Notes under the pieces: model-generated
Seen by the model: only the letters and a program-made list of their open reading frames with translations
What the model was told of the DNA's origin: nothing
Databases searched by the model: none
Shown: positions 42,837 through 50,200 of the stretch, one piece after another
Layout: each line of letters starts with the position of its first letter
Numbering within the stretch: position 1 is the first letter of the stretch
Position numbers and translations under genes: made by a program
NCBI GenBank assembly: GCA_035384565.1
Contig: DAOOIT010000007.1
Span: forward strand, 62,001-126,000
Length of the DNA stretch: 64,000 nucleotides
Direction of reading: 5' to 3'
DNA from: Planctomycetota bacterium
Lineage (GTDB): Bacteria > Planctomycetota > PUPC01 > DSUN01

Positions 42837-42864
42837 ACTATACATGCCTCGCCAGCCGTGTCAA
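42837..42864 (-). promoter_or_regulatory. Promoter for the broken lipoprotein gene
   Basis: Minus-strand TTGACA, 16 bases, TATAGT, one of the best in the window. It probably also serves the UroD-like gene at 41150-42334. Confidence 0.75.
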
Positions 42865-42911
42865 CCGCGCGCGAGCGCACACGCCGAAGTGGGCGAGTCT
42901 GCAAAGTCTGG

Positions 42912-43097
42912 GCGACTCTGAGCCGGAAGGCCGAGAATCGGCGATCCGCGAGTCTGGAAGCAGGGGACTCTGCGCGACTCTCGGCGGAAAGGCCGAGAAT
43001 CGGCGATTCGGCGCGCCCGGAACGGAGAACCCCGTGCGACTCTGAGCCGGATGGCCGAGAATTGCCAAACGGCGGGATGAACTGGGCCAGACCGCGT
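42912..43097 (+). repeat. Three 62-bp tandem repeats upstream of xylA
   Basis: Units start at 42912, 42974 and 43036, exactly 62 bases apart, each opening GCGACTCT and containing GGCCGAGAAT followed in the first two by CGGCGAT. The core GCCGAGAATCGGC is a near palindrome. The third unit has decayed in its second half. A related word GCGAGTCTGCAAAGTCTGG precedes the first. The array ends 10 bases before the xylA -35. Confidence 0.8.
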
Positions 43098-43106
43098 TGA
43101 TTCGGC

Positions 43107-43135
43107 TTGACAAGCGTCGGAGGGGGGGCTATTCT
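43107..43135 (+). promoter_or_regulatory. Promoter for xylA
   Basis: TTGACA, 17 bases, TATTCT; the start near 43142 gives a leader of about 60 bases to GTG 43201. It sits next to the tandem repeats, which could be regulator-binding sites. Confidence 0.78.
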
Positions 43136-43200
43136 AGGGAAACTGTGTGGGGCCGGGGAGCGGGCACCTTCGGTTGGGGACTGGAAAGGAGTTGACTGCC

Positions 43201-44508
43201 GTGGGCGAATTCTTCCCTGGCATCGGCAAGGTGAAGTACGAGGGGCCGGATTCGAAGAATCCGCTGGCCTTCAAGCACTACGACCCGAAGCAGAAGGTGC
43301 TGGGCAAGACGATGGCCGAGCACCTGCGCTTCAGCGTGTGCTTCTGGCACACGTTCAAAGGCACGGGCAGCGACCCGTTCGGGCCGGGGACGATTCGGCG
43401 CTCGTTCCAGGGCGGCGACCCGATGACCGAGGCCGAGAACACGCTGCGGGCGGCCTTCGAGTTCTTCACGAAGCTGGGCGTGGGCTTCTGGTGCTTCCAC
43501 GACCTGGATATCGCGCCCGAGGCCGACTCGCTGGCCGAGACGAACAAGCGGTTCGAGAAGATGGTGAGCCTGGCGGCTAAGCTCCAGAACGAGACCGGCG
43601 TGAAGCTGCTCTGGGGCACGTCGAACATGTTCTCGAACCGCCGCTTCATGGCCGGCGCGGCGACGAATCCCTCCCCCGCGGTCTTCGCCTACGCGGCGAG
43701 CCAGGTGAAGCGGGCGATGGACGCCACCAAGAAGCTCGGCGGCGCGGGCTACGTGTTCTGGGGCGGCCGCGAGGGCTACGAGACGCTGCTCAACACCGAC
43801 ATGGGCCGGGAGCTGGACCACCTGGCCCGCTTCCTGCACATGGCCGTGGACTACAAGAAGCAGATCGGCTTCAAGGGACAGTTCTACATCGAGCCGAAGC
43901 CGAAGGAGCCGACGAAGCACCAGTACGACAGCGACGCCGCCGCGTGCTATGCCTTCCTCCAGAAGTACGGGCTGGTGGACCACCTGAAGCTGAACATCGA
44001 GGCCAACCACGCCACACTGGCGGGGCACACGTTCCACCACGAGCTGGCTTTTGCCGCGGCCAACGGCATCTTCGGCTCGGTGGACGCCAATCGCGGCGAC
44101 CTGATGCTGGGCTGGGACACGGATCAGTTCCCGACCGATCTCTACGACACCACCCTGGCCATGTACATCATCCTCAAGGCCGGCGGCTTCACCACGGGCG
44201 GCCTCAACTTCGACGCCAAGGTGCGGCGCCAGTCCATTGACCCCGAGGATCTCTTCTACGCCCACATTGGCGGCATGGACGCCTTCGCCCGCGGGCTGAA
44301 GGCTGCGGCGAAGATGCTCAAGGAGGGCAAGCTCGAGAAGTTCATCGCCCAGCGCTACGCGGGCTGGAAGACCGATCTCGGCAGGAAGATCGAGGCGGGC
44401 AAGGTGGGCTTCAAGGAACTCGAAGCCTATACCCTCAGGAACGGCGAGCCGAAGATTCAGAGCGGGCGGCAGGAGATGCTCGAGAACATCCTCAACGAGT
44501 ACATCTGA
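43201..44508 (+). CDS. xylA: Xylose isomerase
   Basis: 435 residues from GTG 43201, which has AGGAG 9 bases upstream and gives the typical start GEFFPGIGKVKYEG; an upstream in-frame GTG at 43147 has no support. Class II XylA motifs: FCFHD-like FWCFHDLDIAPEADSLAE with the catalytic His and Asp near residue 100, WGGREGYETLLNTDMGREL, KPKEPTKHQYDSD and LNIEANHATLAGHTFHHEL with metal ligands. It interconverts D-xylose and D-xylulose in the cytoplasm. No xylB is adjacent. The 62-bp repeats upstream may mark regulation. Confidence 0.95.
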   Translation: MGEFFPGIGKVKYEGPDSKNPLAFKHYDPKQKVLGKTMAEHLRFSVCFWHTFKGTGSDPFGPGTIRRSFQGGDPMTEAENTLRAAFEFFTKLGVGFWCFHDLDIAPEADSLAETNKRFEKMVSLAAKLQNETGVKLLWGTSNMFSNRRFMAGAATNPSPAVFAYAASQVKRAMDATKKLGGAGYVFWGGREGYETLLNTDMGRELDHLARFLHMAVDYKKQIGFKGQFYIEPKPKEPTKHQYDSDAAACYAFLQKYGLVDHLKLNIEANHATLAGHTFHHELAFAAANGIFGSVDANRGDLMLGWDTDQFPTDLYDTTLAMYIILKAGGFTTGGLNFDAKVRRQSIDPEDLFYAHIGGMDAFARGLKAAAKMLKEGKLEKFIAQRYAGWKTDLGRKIEAGKVGFKELEAYTLRNGEPKIQSGRQEMLENILNEYI

Positions 44509-44581
44509 GCCTCGCACGCTTGCACTGAGATACACGCGACCCGCGCGGGCGAAAGCCTGGGCGGGTCGTGCTGTTTGAGGG

Positions 44582-45122
44582 CAATCCCAGATTCCGCATC
44601 CCAGATTACGGATTCACGAAACGGGCAGGCAGCCTTCATCGCTCCAAGGAGCCGGCGTACACCCACGCCGCGGTCCCGGATCCTCTGCAACCTGGAATCT
44701 GCAACCAGGGGTTCCTCGGTACGGAGGATGAGGCGTTGGCGACGTACAGGAGCTTCGAGGACCTGCCAGTGTGGCAGAAGGCGATGGACCTGGCCGATGC
44801 GCTGTTCGATGTTGCCGAGACGGAAGCCTTCGCCCGCCGCTACAGCCTCCGCGACAGCGAACTCAAGGGGCAGCGGCACTTCGGCGCCAAGGAGAAGGCG
44901 GCGAAGCTGGCCGAACGCGAGCGGGAGGCGTTCGATGCAAAGGCCGCCGAAATGGTCCGTCAGGCCGGAGAACGAGAGAAGGCGCGCCGAGCGGAGCACG
45001 GCAAGGCGTGATCCCGGCTACCAGACTGCAAGTTACAGATTGGGGACCCAAGAGGGCAAGGCGAACAGCGGCCCCGCTCTTCGCTCCCCAATCTGGAATG
45101 TGGAATGTGGGATCTGGGACTC
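44582..45122. repeat. Scattered AATCTGGAAT/ATCCCAGATT inverted words
   Basis: Left words at 44584-44620 (ATCCCAGATTCCGCATCCC) and right words at 45086-45118 (CCCCAATCTGGAATGTGGA) are inverted relatives. A further pair, CAGATTGGGGA at 45036-45046 and TCCCCAATCTG at 45086-45096, is a perfect hairpin. The words flank the truncated four-helix-bundle gene. Confidence 0.55.
44736..45011 (+). CDS. Truncated/chimeric four-helix-bundle (IVS-type) protein
   Basis: 91 residues from TTG 44736 with GGAGG about 8 bases upstream. Residues 4-44 (YRSFEDLPVWQKAMDLADAL and RYSLRD) match the start of four-helix-bundle proteins related to those in 23S rRNA intervening sequences. The expected continuation, with NIAEG-type residues, is missing; instead comes a charged helix (GAKEKAAKLAEREREAFDAK). 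No alternative frame restores the family. It is probably a recombined remnant between two repeat arms; function doubtful. Confidence 0.5.
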   Translation: MATYRSFEDLPVWQKAMDLADALFDVAETEAFARRYSLRDSELKGQRHFGAKEKAAKLAEREREAFDAKAAEMVRQAGEREKARRAEHGKA

Positions 45123-45468
45123 ACTCGGACTGGGCGGGGGGAGCGACGGCCTGGGCAGCGGCCATCGCGGCATCGGCCTCGCGCCAGCGCTGGGCGACCT
45201 TCTTCTCGCGCTCGGTGACCTCGCGCTCCTTCGCAAGGGCCTCGCGGCTGGCCTCGACCTCGCGGCGGGCGAGATTCACGGCATCGCGGTCTCGGTCCAG
45301 GGCGGCGCGCTCGGCCTTGAGCTGCTTGCGCTCTTCCTCGTGCGCGCGCTGGAGCAGCGCGACGAGTTCGCTCAGCAAAGGGGCGACTCGCTCGTAATCG
45401 GCCTGCGGCAGGCGGCCTTTCAGCGACCCAATGACATCCTTGATCGCCTGGCTGGTGGGGAAATCCAT
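45121..45468 (-). CDS. Small coiled-coil protein of unknown function
   Basis: 115 residues. After a short folded start (DFPTSQAIKDVIGSLKGRLP) residues 35-100 are a continuous heptad-rich, Arg/Glu/Lys-rich coiled coil, ending in an Ala/Pro tail. No family recognised. It follows the DUF1844 gene by 30 bases on the same strand, so the two are probably cotranscribed from the promoter at 45883-45911. Confidence 0.62.
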   Translation of the reverse strand: MDFPTSQAIKDVIGSLKGRLPQADYERVAPLLSELVALLQRAHEEERKQLKAERAALDRDRDAVNLARREVEASREALAKEREVTEREKKVAQRWREADAAMAAAQAVAPPAQSE

Positions 45469-45498
45469 CTTCGGGGGCTCCAGGGGGCCGGTCGGGGG

Positions 45499-45837
45499 CT
45501 ACTTGCTGGCCTCGACGTAGCCCATGCGCAGCCGGTAAAGCACGCCATCCAGGTAACGCTTCTCGATGTCGGTCAGGTTCCCGCGCGTCTTGTCCGAGAG
45601 CATCTGGAGCAGATCAATGGAGAACCTGGCGCTCTTGAGGTCCACCTCTTTCTTCTTGCTCAGCGGGTTCTCGATCTGGCCGAGGCTCACGAGCACTTGG
45701 GTGGCCAGGCTGGAGACGAGGATCGTGAACTTCGCCTCGGGCGTCTCGACGGCCTCCTCGAAGCTCATCTCCTTCTCTTCCTTGCCGGCCGAGGGCTCCT
45801 TTCCGGGGGCTACCTTCTCCTGGGCATCTTCGGGCAT
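45499..45837 (-). CDS. DUF1844-domain protein
   Basis: 112 residues. An acidic/Lys-rich N-terminus precedes the DUF1844 domain: FTILVSSLATQVLVSLGQIENP, then DLKSARFSIDLLQMLSDKT and GNLTDIEKRYLDGVLYRLR. DUF1844 proteins are small, mostly helical, common in Planctomycetes, Deltaproteobacteria and related groups, and of unknown function. Own promoter. It helps place the genome. Confidence 0.85.
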   Translation of the reverse strand: MPEDAQEKVAPGKEPSAGKEEKEMSFEEAVETPEAKFTILVSSLATQVLVSLGQIENPLSKKKEVDLKSARFSIDLLQMLSDKTRGNLTDIEKRYLDGVLYRLRMGYVEASK

Positions 45838-45882
45838 TGCTCTCTCCAGCTCTCTCCATCCCCGTACCGCAGAATCGGGTGC

Positions 45883-45911
45883 ATGCTAGCGCAACAGGCC
45901 GAGAGTGTCAA
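45883..45911 (-). promoter_or_regulatory. Promoter for the DUF1844/coiled-coil pair
   Basis: Minus-strand TTGACA, 17 bases, TAGCAT; leader of about 39 bases to ATG 45837. Confidence 0.72.
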
Positions 45912-45929
45912 GCAGCACGCCGGGAAGCT

Positions 45930-45958
45930 TTGACTGAGGGGCACCAACCGGCTACAAT
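45930..45958 (+). promoter_or_regulatory. Promoter for the LeuA-like synthase gene
   Basis: TTGACT, 17 bases, TACAAT, 30 bases upstream of ATG 45989. Confidence 0.78.
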
Positions 45959-45988
45959 CGCCGTCCCCACTGGCGACAGGAGCACGCA

Positions 45989-47227
45989 ATGGCAAGGCAC
46001 CCCTGGAAGTCGGACCAGTACTTCGTCAGCCCCTGGAACTACGCGCCCGAGGTCACGAGCGGCCTCGACCTGCCGCACAAGGTGCAGTTCCACGACATCA
46101 CGCTGCGCGACGGCGAGCAGCAGTCGGGCCTCTGCTTCCGCAAGGGCGATAAGGTCCGGATCGCCGAGGCCCTGGCCGAAGCGGGCGTGGACCGCATCGA
46201 GGCGGGCATGCCCGCTGTCTCGAAGCAGGACGCCCAGGCGATCAAGGCCATCGTCCAGGCCAGGCTCGGCCCGAAGATCTTCTCCTTCGCCCGGTGCATG
46301 GTGCCCGATGTCCAGCGCGCCCTCGACACGGGGGTGGACGGCATCGTGGTGGAGATTCCGTGCAGCGAGCACATCATCCGCCACGCCTACAAGTGGCCGC
46401 TGGAGAAGGCCATCGGCCTGGCCATCGAGGCCACCCGCTTCGCCCACGAGAACGGTCTCTACACGGTCTTCTTCCCCATTGACGCCAGCCGGGCCGAGAT
46501 GGACTGGTTTCTCCAGACCATCGCCCGCGTGGCGACCGAGGGGCACATGGACGCGCTGGCGCTGGTGGACACCTTCGGCGGCGTGAGCCCCAGCGCGATG
46601 GGCTACCTCGTGCGCAAGGTCAAAGAGCGGGTCAAGGTGCCCGTCGAGACGCATTTTCACGACGACTTCGGCTGCGGCACGGCGAACACGCTGCTGGGCA
46701 TCGCCGCGGGCTGCGAGGTGGCCCACGTGACGGTGAACGGCATCGGCGAACGCTGCGGCAATGCCTCGCTTCAGGAGGTCGCCCTGGCCCTCAAGACGAT
46801 GTACAACGTGAAGACCCGCATCCGCTGCGAGAAGCTCTACGCCCTCTCGAAACTCGTGCAGAAGGTCTGCGGCTACAGGCTCCCCACCAACGCCCCGATC
46901 GTGGGCGACCGCGTGTTCGAGATCGAGTCGGGCATCATCGTGAGCTGGCTGCGCAACTGCGGCCTCGAGCACGCCCTCGAGCTGTTCCCCTACCACTGGA
47001 CGCTCATGGGCCAGAGCGGCCCCAAGGTGCTCATCGGCAAGAAGAGCGGCATTGACACCGTGCGCCACTACATGGAAGTCCTCGGCCGCGCCGACGAGGC
47101 TGACGACGATCAGCTCATGGCCATCCTGCGGAAGGTCAAGGACGAAGCCCTTCGCCAGAAGGGCCTCCTCGAACTCAGGCAATTCGAGTCCATCGTCGCC
47201 AAGGTCCTCGGCCGCAAGAAGCGCTGA
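45989..47227 (+). CDS. 2-isopropylmalate/homocitrate/Re-citrate synthase-like DRE-TIM enzyme
   Basis: 412 residues, AGGAG 7 bases upstream. DRE-TIM motifs: FHDITLRDGEQQSGL near residue 34, ETHFHDDFGCGTANTLLG with the HxH metal ligands near residue 220, and NGIGERCGNASL. It condenses acetyl-CoA with a 2-oxo acid. The C-terminal LeuA regulatory domain is absent, so it is unlikely to be feedback-inhibited LeuA. HFHDDFG is closer to homocitrate and Re-citrate synthases than to the HCHNDLG of LeuA. No leuBCD or lys genes are nearby; Re-citrate synthase is a real alternative in an anaerobe. Confidence 0.8.
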   Translation: MARHPWKSDQYFVSPWNYAPEVTSGLDLPHKVQFHDITLRDGEQQSGLCFRKGDKVRIAEALAEAGVDRIEAGMPAVSKQDAQAIKAIVQARLGPKIFSFARCMVPDVQRALDTGVDGIVVEIPCSEHIIRHAYKWPLEKAIGLAIEATRFAHENGLYTVFFPIDASRAEMDWFLQTIARVATEGHMDALALVDTFGGVSPSAMGYLVRKVKERVKVPVETHFHDDFGCGTANTLLGIAAGCEVAHVTVNGIGERCGNASLQEVALALKTMYNVKTRIRCEKLYALSKLVQKVCGYRLPTNAPIVGDRVFEIESGIIVSWLRNCGLEHALELFPYHWTLMGQSGPKVLIGKKSGIDTVRHYMEVLGRADEADDDQLMAILRKVKDEALRQKGLLELRQFESIVAKVLGRKKR

Positions 47228-47257
47228 GCGCCTCGCCACCCAGGGGGAACGAACACC

Positions 47258-47701
47258 GTGGAAGAAACGCCTCCAGAGAGTTCGCCGCACCGCAATAGCC
47301 TGATCAACTTTGACCTCACCCGGCGTGAGGAGAAGGAGGAGCCGGTCCGGAGCGGCCCGCAACGCACGCTGGTCTGGGCAGGGCTGATCGGGTCGCTCGC
47401 GCTGATGGCGGCGGGCACGCTGATCACCATGGTGGGCCGGCAGCCCTGGGGCCTCTTCCTGTTCCTCGCCGCGGCGATGCTCTATCTCTTCTGCCGCTGC
47501 CTGACGATCGGCGTGCTGAACACGGCGCCCAAGCTCTTCTCGGTCATCCTCCTGCTGGCCGGCGCATTCATCGTGTCGAGGTGGGAGGCTCTTTCGCTGA
47601 TGGGCGTGGTGGGCATGGTGTGCCTGGGCGGCGCGCTGGGCCTGATGATCCTCGGCGGCTTCGGGCACCACGCGGCCTCGCACAAGCGCCCCGGCCATTG
47701 A
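47258..47701 (+). CDS. Small integral membrane protein
   Basis: 147 residues from GTG 47258. A hydrophilic N-terminus of about 35 residues (INFDLTRREEKEEPVRSG) is followed by four hydrophobic segments, arranged as two hairpins, and a short His-rich tail. No known family recognised. It starts 30 bases after the synthase stop, so it is probably in its operon, and ends 9 bases before the convergent TIM-barrel gene. Confidence 0.6.
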   Translation: MEETPPESSPHRNSLINFDLTRREEKEEPVRSGPQRTLVWAGLIGSLALMAAGTLITMVGRQPWGLFLFLAAAMLYLFCRCLTIGVLNTAPKLFSVILLLAGAFIVSRWEALSLMGVVGMVCLGGALGLMILGGFGHHAASHKRPGH

Positions 47702-47710
47702 GCGGCCTGC

Positions 47711-48811
47711 TCACCTCCTCGCCTCGGCCAGGATCAGCTCCAGCTCGCCGCGGTGCTTGTGGGGCTCGAAATAGCAGTCGAGCACCCGTTCGTGCGGCAG
47801 GCGGTTGATGCGGTCGTTCATGATGCGCAGGACGCGGCAGTTGATTTCCACGGCCTTCTCAACGGGCATCCGCTCGGGGTTGATGTCGAAGCAGAAGTAC
47901 CCCCGATAGCCGATCATCTTGAGGGTGTAGAGCAACGCCTCGGTCTGCTCCCAACCCACGACGCCCACGTTGAGGTCCTGGTCGTAGTTGCCGAGGGGCT
48001 GGCTGTTCCAGTGGGTGTTCCCCAGGCGTCCCTCGCGCGCGCAGCGGGCGAAGGCGTAGGGCACATCCTCGAAGCCCATGCACACGTGGCCGATTTCGGG
48101 CTGCATGACGAGCATCCTATGCCCCTCAGCGAGCCGGCGCTTATTCTCGGGGTGAGTCAGCCGGGCCTCGATGTCGTGGCAGGCGAGCAGGCCGTCGGCC
48201 GTGGTGCGCAGGATGTTGTTCGGCGCCGGCTCGTAGGGCTTCGGCTCGATCGCCACGCGCACCCCCGGCACCTCGTCCATCGCCGAGGCCACGGCCTCCT
48301 CAAACGTGTCCCACATCGTGTAGAAGGGCGTGCCGAGCGAGTAGGTGTAGCCGTCAATCCCTGGCCAGATGCCCACGTGGTCGGCCTCGGCAGCCCGGAC
48401 GAACTTCAGCGCCTGGACCACTCTCTCGCGGGCCTTCTCGCGATTGGCCCTGATGGGGTTCGAGAGCGAGCCGAACTCAAAGTCCTTGTCGTAGAAGATG
48501 AACGGCCCGATGTTGGTGAGGCGGATGCCCGTCTCCCTCTCGAGCTTCTTGTAGAGGTGGAGGTTCTCCTCGTTGGCCTCGGTGGGATAGTGGGCTTCGA
48601 TGCCGGCCACCCCCCACTTCGCCCACTCGGCCGCCATCGCGATGCGGTCCTCGAGCGCAATATCGGGCGCGTAGCGCTCGTGGAACCGCCCCCCGCCGGG
48701 CGCGAAATACCAGATGCCGACCGCGAACTTCAGGTCCAGCTCAAACGTCTGGAGGTGCTTGAGCAACTCCTCGCGCGAGCGCCGCTTCGTCTGATACCGC
48801 AGGTCTTGCAC
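47711..48811 (-). CDS. Xylose-isomerase-like TIM-barrel protein
   Basis: 366 residues from GTG 48811 with AAAGGAG 7 bases upstream. A TIM barrel with metal-site strands: WGVAGIEAHYPTEANEEN, VRVAIEPKPYEPAPNN (Glu), MLVMQPEIGHVCMGFEDV (Glu and His), THWNSQPLGNYDQDLNVG (His, Asp) and GYFCFDINPER. The sequence looks like the sugar isomerase family of xylose/L-rhamnose isomerase type rather than the shorter IolE type. Substrate unknown. It follows the beta-helix gene by 16 bases on the same strand. Confidence 0.75.
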   Translation of the reverse strand: MQDLRYQTKRRSREELLKHLQTFELDLKFAVGIWYFAPGGGRFHERYAPDIALEDRIAMAAEWAKWGVAGIEAHYPTEANEENLHLYKKLERETGIRLTNIGPFIFYDKDFEFGSLSNPIRANREKARERVVQALKFVRAAEADHVGIWPGIDGYTYSLGTPFYTMWDTFEEAVASAMDEVPGVRVAIEPKPYEPAPNNILRTTADGLLACHDIEARLTHPENKRRLAEGHRMLVMQPEIGHVCMGFEDVPYAFARCAREGRLGNTHWNSQPLGNYDQDLNVGVVGWEQTEALLYTLKMIGYRGYFCFDINPERMPVEKAVEINCRVLRIMNDRINRLPHERVLDCYFEPHKHRGELELILAEARR

Positions 48812-48827
48812 GCTGCCACTCCTTTCA

Positions 48828-50048
48828 TCACTTGGCCTGGGGTCCCGTATCCTGAGCCTTGCCGAACGCCCAGGGGGCGAACTCGGCGCCGACGAGATCG
48901 AACTGCGTCGCGGCGCGCGGCGAGCCCGCCCCGTAGTCCAGGTCGCGGCCGGTTGTGACCCGATCGTCCTGAACGACGAGGCCAGGGTCCTGGCCGACCA
49001 CCGGGTCGCGCTCGGGGGCCGGCAGCGACGGCTGGCTGCGGGCCGGCCGGTCCTCGCAGTACCACCAGTTGTTCTCGAAGCGGAACGTCGCCGGCGAGGT
49101 GCGGGAGCCGATGTTGGCTACGTCGCGCAGGTCGCGCGCGCGCCACACGACCAGGTTGCGGCCGAAGGCGCCATTTCGCGATGGCACGAACTGCTCGCCC
49201 CGGCTCTCCTGGAGGATACGCAGGACGAAGGCCGTGGGCCGGTAGATCGTGTTGAAGGCGGCCAGGCACTCGTCGCTGCCCACGAACGCGATGGGCGCCA
49301 TCGAGCCGATGAAGGTGTTGCCGATGGCGGCAATGCGTCTGGCCTCGTAGCCGGGCGACGGCGGCCTGAAGAACTGGGCGCCCGTGGAGCCGCCCATGTT
49401 GATCGCCCGCTGTCCCGCGTGGAGGAAGCGGCAGCGATAGACCACCACGTCGCAACTCCCGCCCTTGGCCTGGATGCCGCTGGCGCCGCTGCCGGTGTGG
49501 CGGAGCGTGCAGTCCACGAAGAGCCCGCGGTGGCAGCCGACCATGTCCACCCCCGAGCCCCCCGCGCCCCATCGCTCGACGGTGCAGCGCCGGACCAGGA
49601 AATCGTCCACGCCCGACAGCTTGATCCCGTCGCAGTTGCCGCGCGGCCCCACGTCGCGCACCGTCAGGTCCTCGAGCAGAATGTGGTGCGAGGGCGCGGT
49701 GATCGTGCCGCCGTCGTCAATGTTCAGGCCGTTCAGTCGGGCGCCCGCCAGAACCAGGCCGCGCAGGACCACGAAGCTCACGGAAGACAGGTGGAGGCAC
49801 CCCCCGGCCCCCACGAACACGGGGGGCTTCGCCGGGTCAGCGGCGGCGATGACGATGGGCTGCTCGGCCGTGCCGTGGAGGTGGGCCGCGCTGAAGTAGC
49901 CGCGGTAGTCTCCCGGCTCCACCAGGATCGTGGAGCCCGGCTTCGCGCGGCCCAGCGCCTCACGCAAGGCATCGGGGGTCGAGACCCGCACGGCCTCGCC
50001 GGCCGCGGCCACGCCGAACATGAGGGCCAGTGCCGCCCATGCCTTCAT
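48828..50048 (-). CDS. Exported right-handed parallel beta-helix protein
   Basis: 406 residues from ATG 50048 (GAGG 7 bases upstream); the frame extends further but the promoter at 50080-50108 excludes that. A signal peptide (KAWAALALMFGVAAAG) precedes TPDALREALGRAKPGSTILV, the usual opening of polysaccharide-lyase-like beta helices, then repeated short coils (HILLEDLTVRDVG, FLVRRCTVERWG, VVVYRCRFLHAG). Members include pectate and alginate lyases and carbohydrate epimerases. The catalytic residues are not identifiable by eye. Operon with a sugar-isomerase-like gene fits glycan use. Confidence 0.78.
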   Translation of the reverse strand: MKAWAALALMFGVAAAGEAVRVSTPDALREALGRAKPGSTILVEPGDYRGYFSAAHLHGTAEQPIVIAAADPAKPPVFVGAGGCLHLSSVSFVVLRGLVLAGARLNGLNIDDGGTITAPSHHILLEDLTVRDVGPRGNCDGIKLSGVDDFLVRRCTVERWGAGGSGVDMVGCHRGLFVDCTLRHTGSGASGIQAKGGSCDVVVYRCRFLHAGQRAINMGGSTGAQFFRPPSPGYEARRIAAIGNTFIGSMAPIAFVGSDECLAAFNTIYRPTAFVLRILQESRGEQFVPSRNGAFGRNLVVWRARDLRDVANIGSRTSPATFRFENNWWYCEDRPARSQPSLPAPERDPVVGQDPGLVVQDDRVTTGRDLDYGAGSPRAATQFDLVGAEFAPWAFGKAQDTGPQAK

Positions 50049-50079
50049 CGCGCACCTCACAACAAGAACCACCGCGCGG

Positions 50080-50108
50080 ATTCTATGCGATCCCCCGCGT
50101 GCGTTCAA
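50080..50108 (-). promoter_or_regulatory. Promoter for the beta-helix/isomerase operon
   Basis: Minus-strand TTGAAC, 17 bases, TAGAAT; leader of about 25 bases. Divergent, 13 bases from the ptb-buk promoter. Confidence 0.72.
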
Positions 50109-50121
50109 GGCGCGGGAACGG

Positions 50122-50150
50122 TTGACAGGCTCGGATGCCATCTGTACAGT
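50122..50150 (+). promoter_or_regulatory. Promoter for the ptb-buk fusion operon
   Basis: TTGACA, 17 bases, TACAGT, start near 50157, about 44 bases before GTG 50201. Confidence 0.78.
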
Positions 50151-50200
50151 AGGCGCCGGCTCGCACATCCCTTTCCGGCCACAAGAAGGCAGGGGGTCTT

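Larger units (their letters stand above)
42794..43200. other. Intergenic region with 62-bp tandem repeats and two promoters
   Basis: No gene is seen. It has the lipoprotein promoter (minus, 42837-42864), three 62-bp tandem units (42912-43097) and the xylA promoter (43107-43135) with a leader of about 60 bases. Confidence 0.65.

Noticed and set aside
42912..43097. 62-bp repeats considered as a CRISPR array
   Set aside because: Only three units, the whole unit is repeated rather than repeat plus unique spacer, and the last unit is degenerate.
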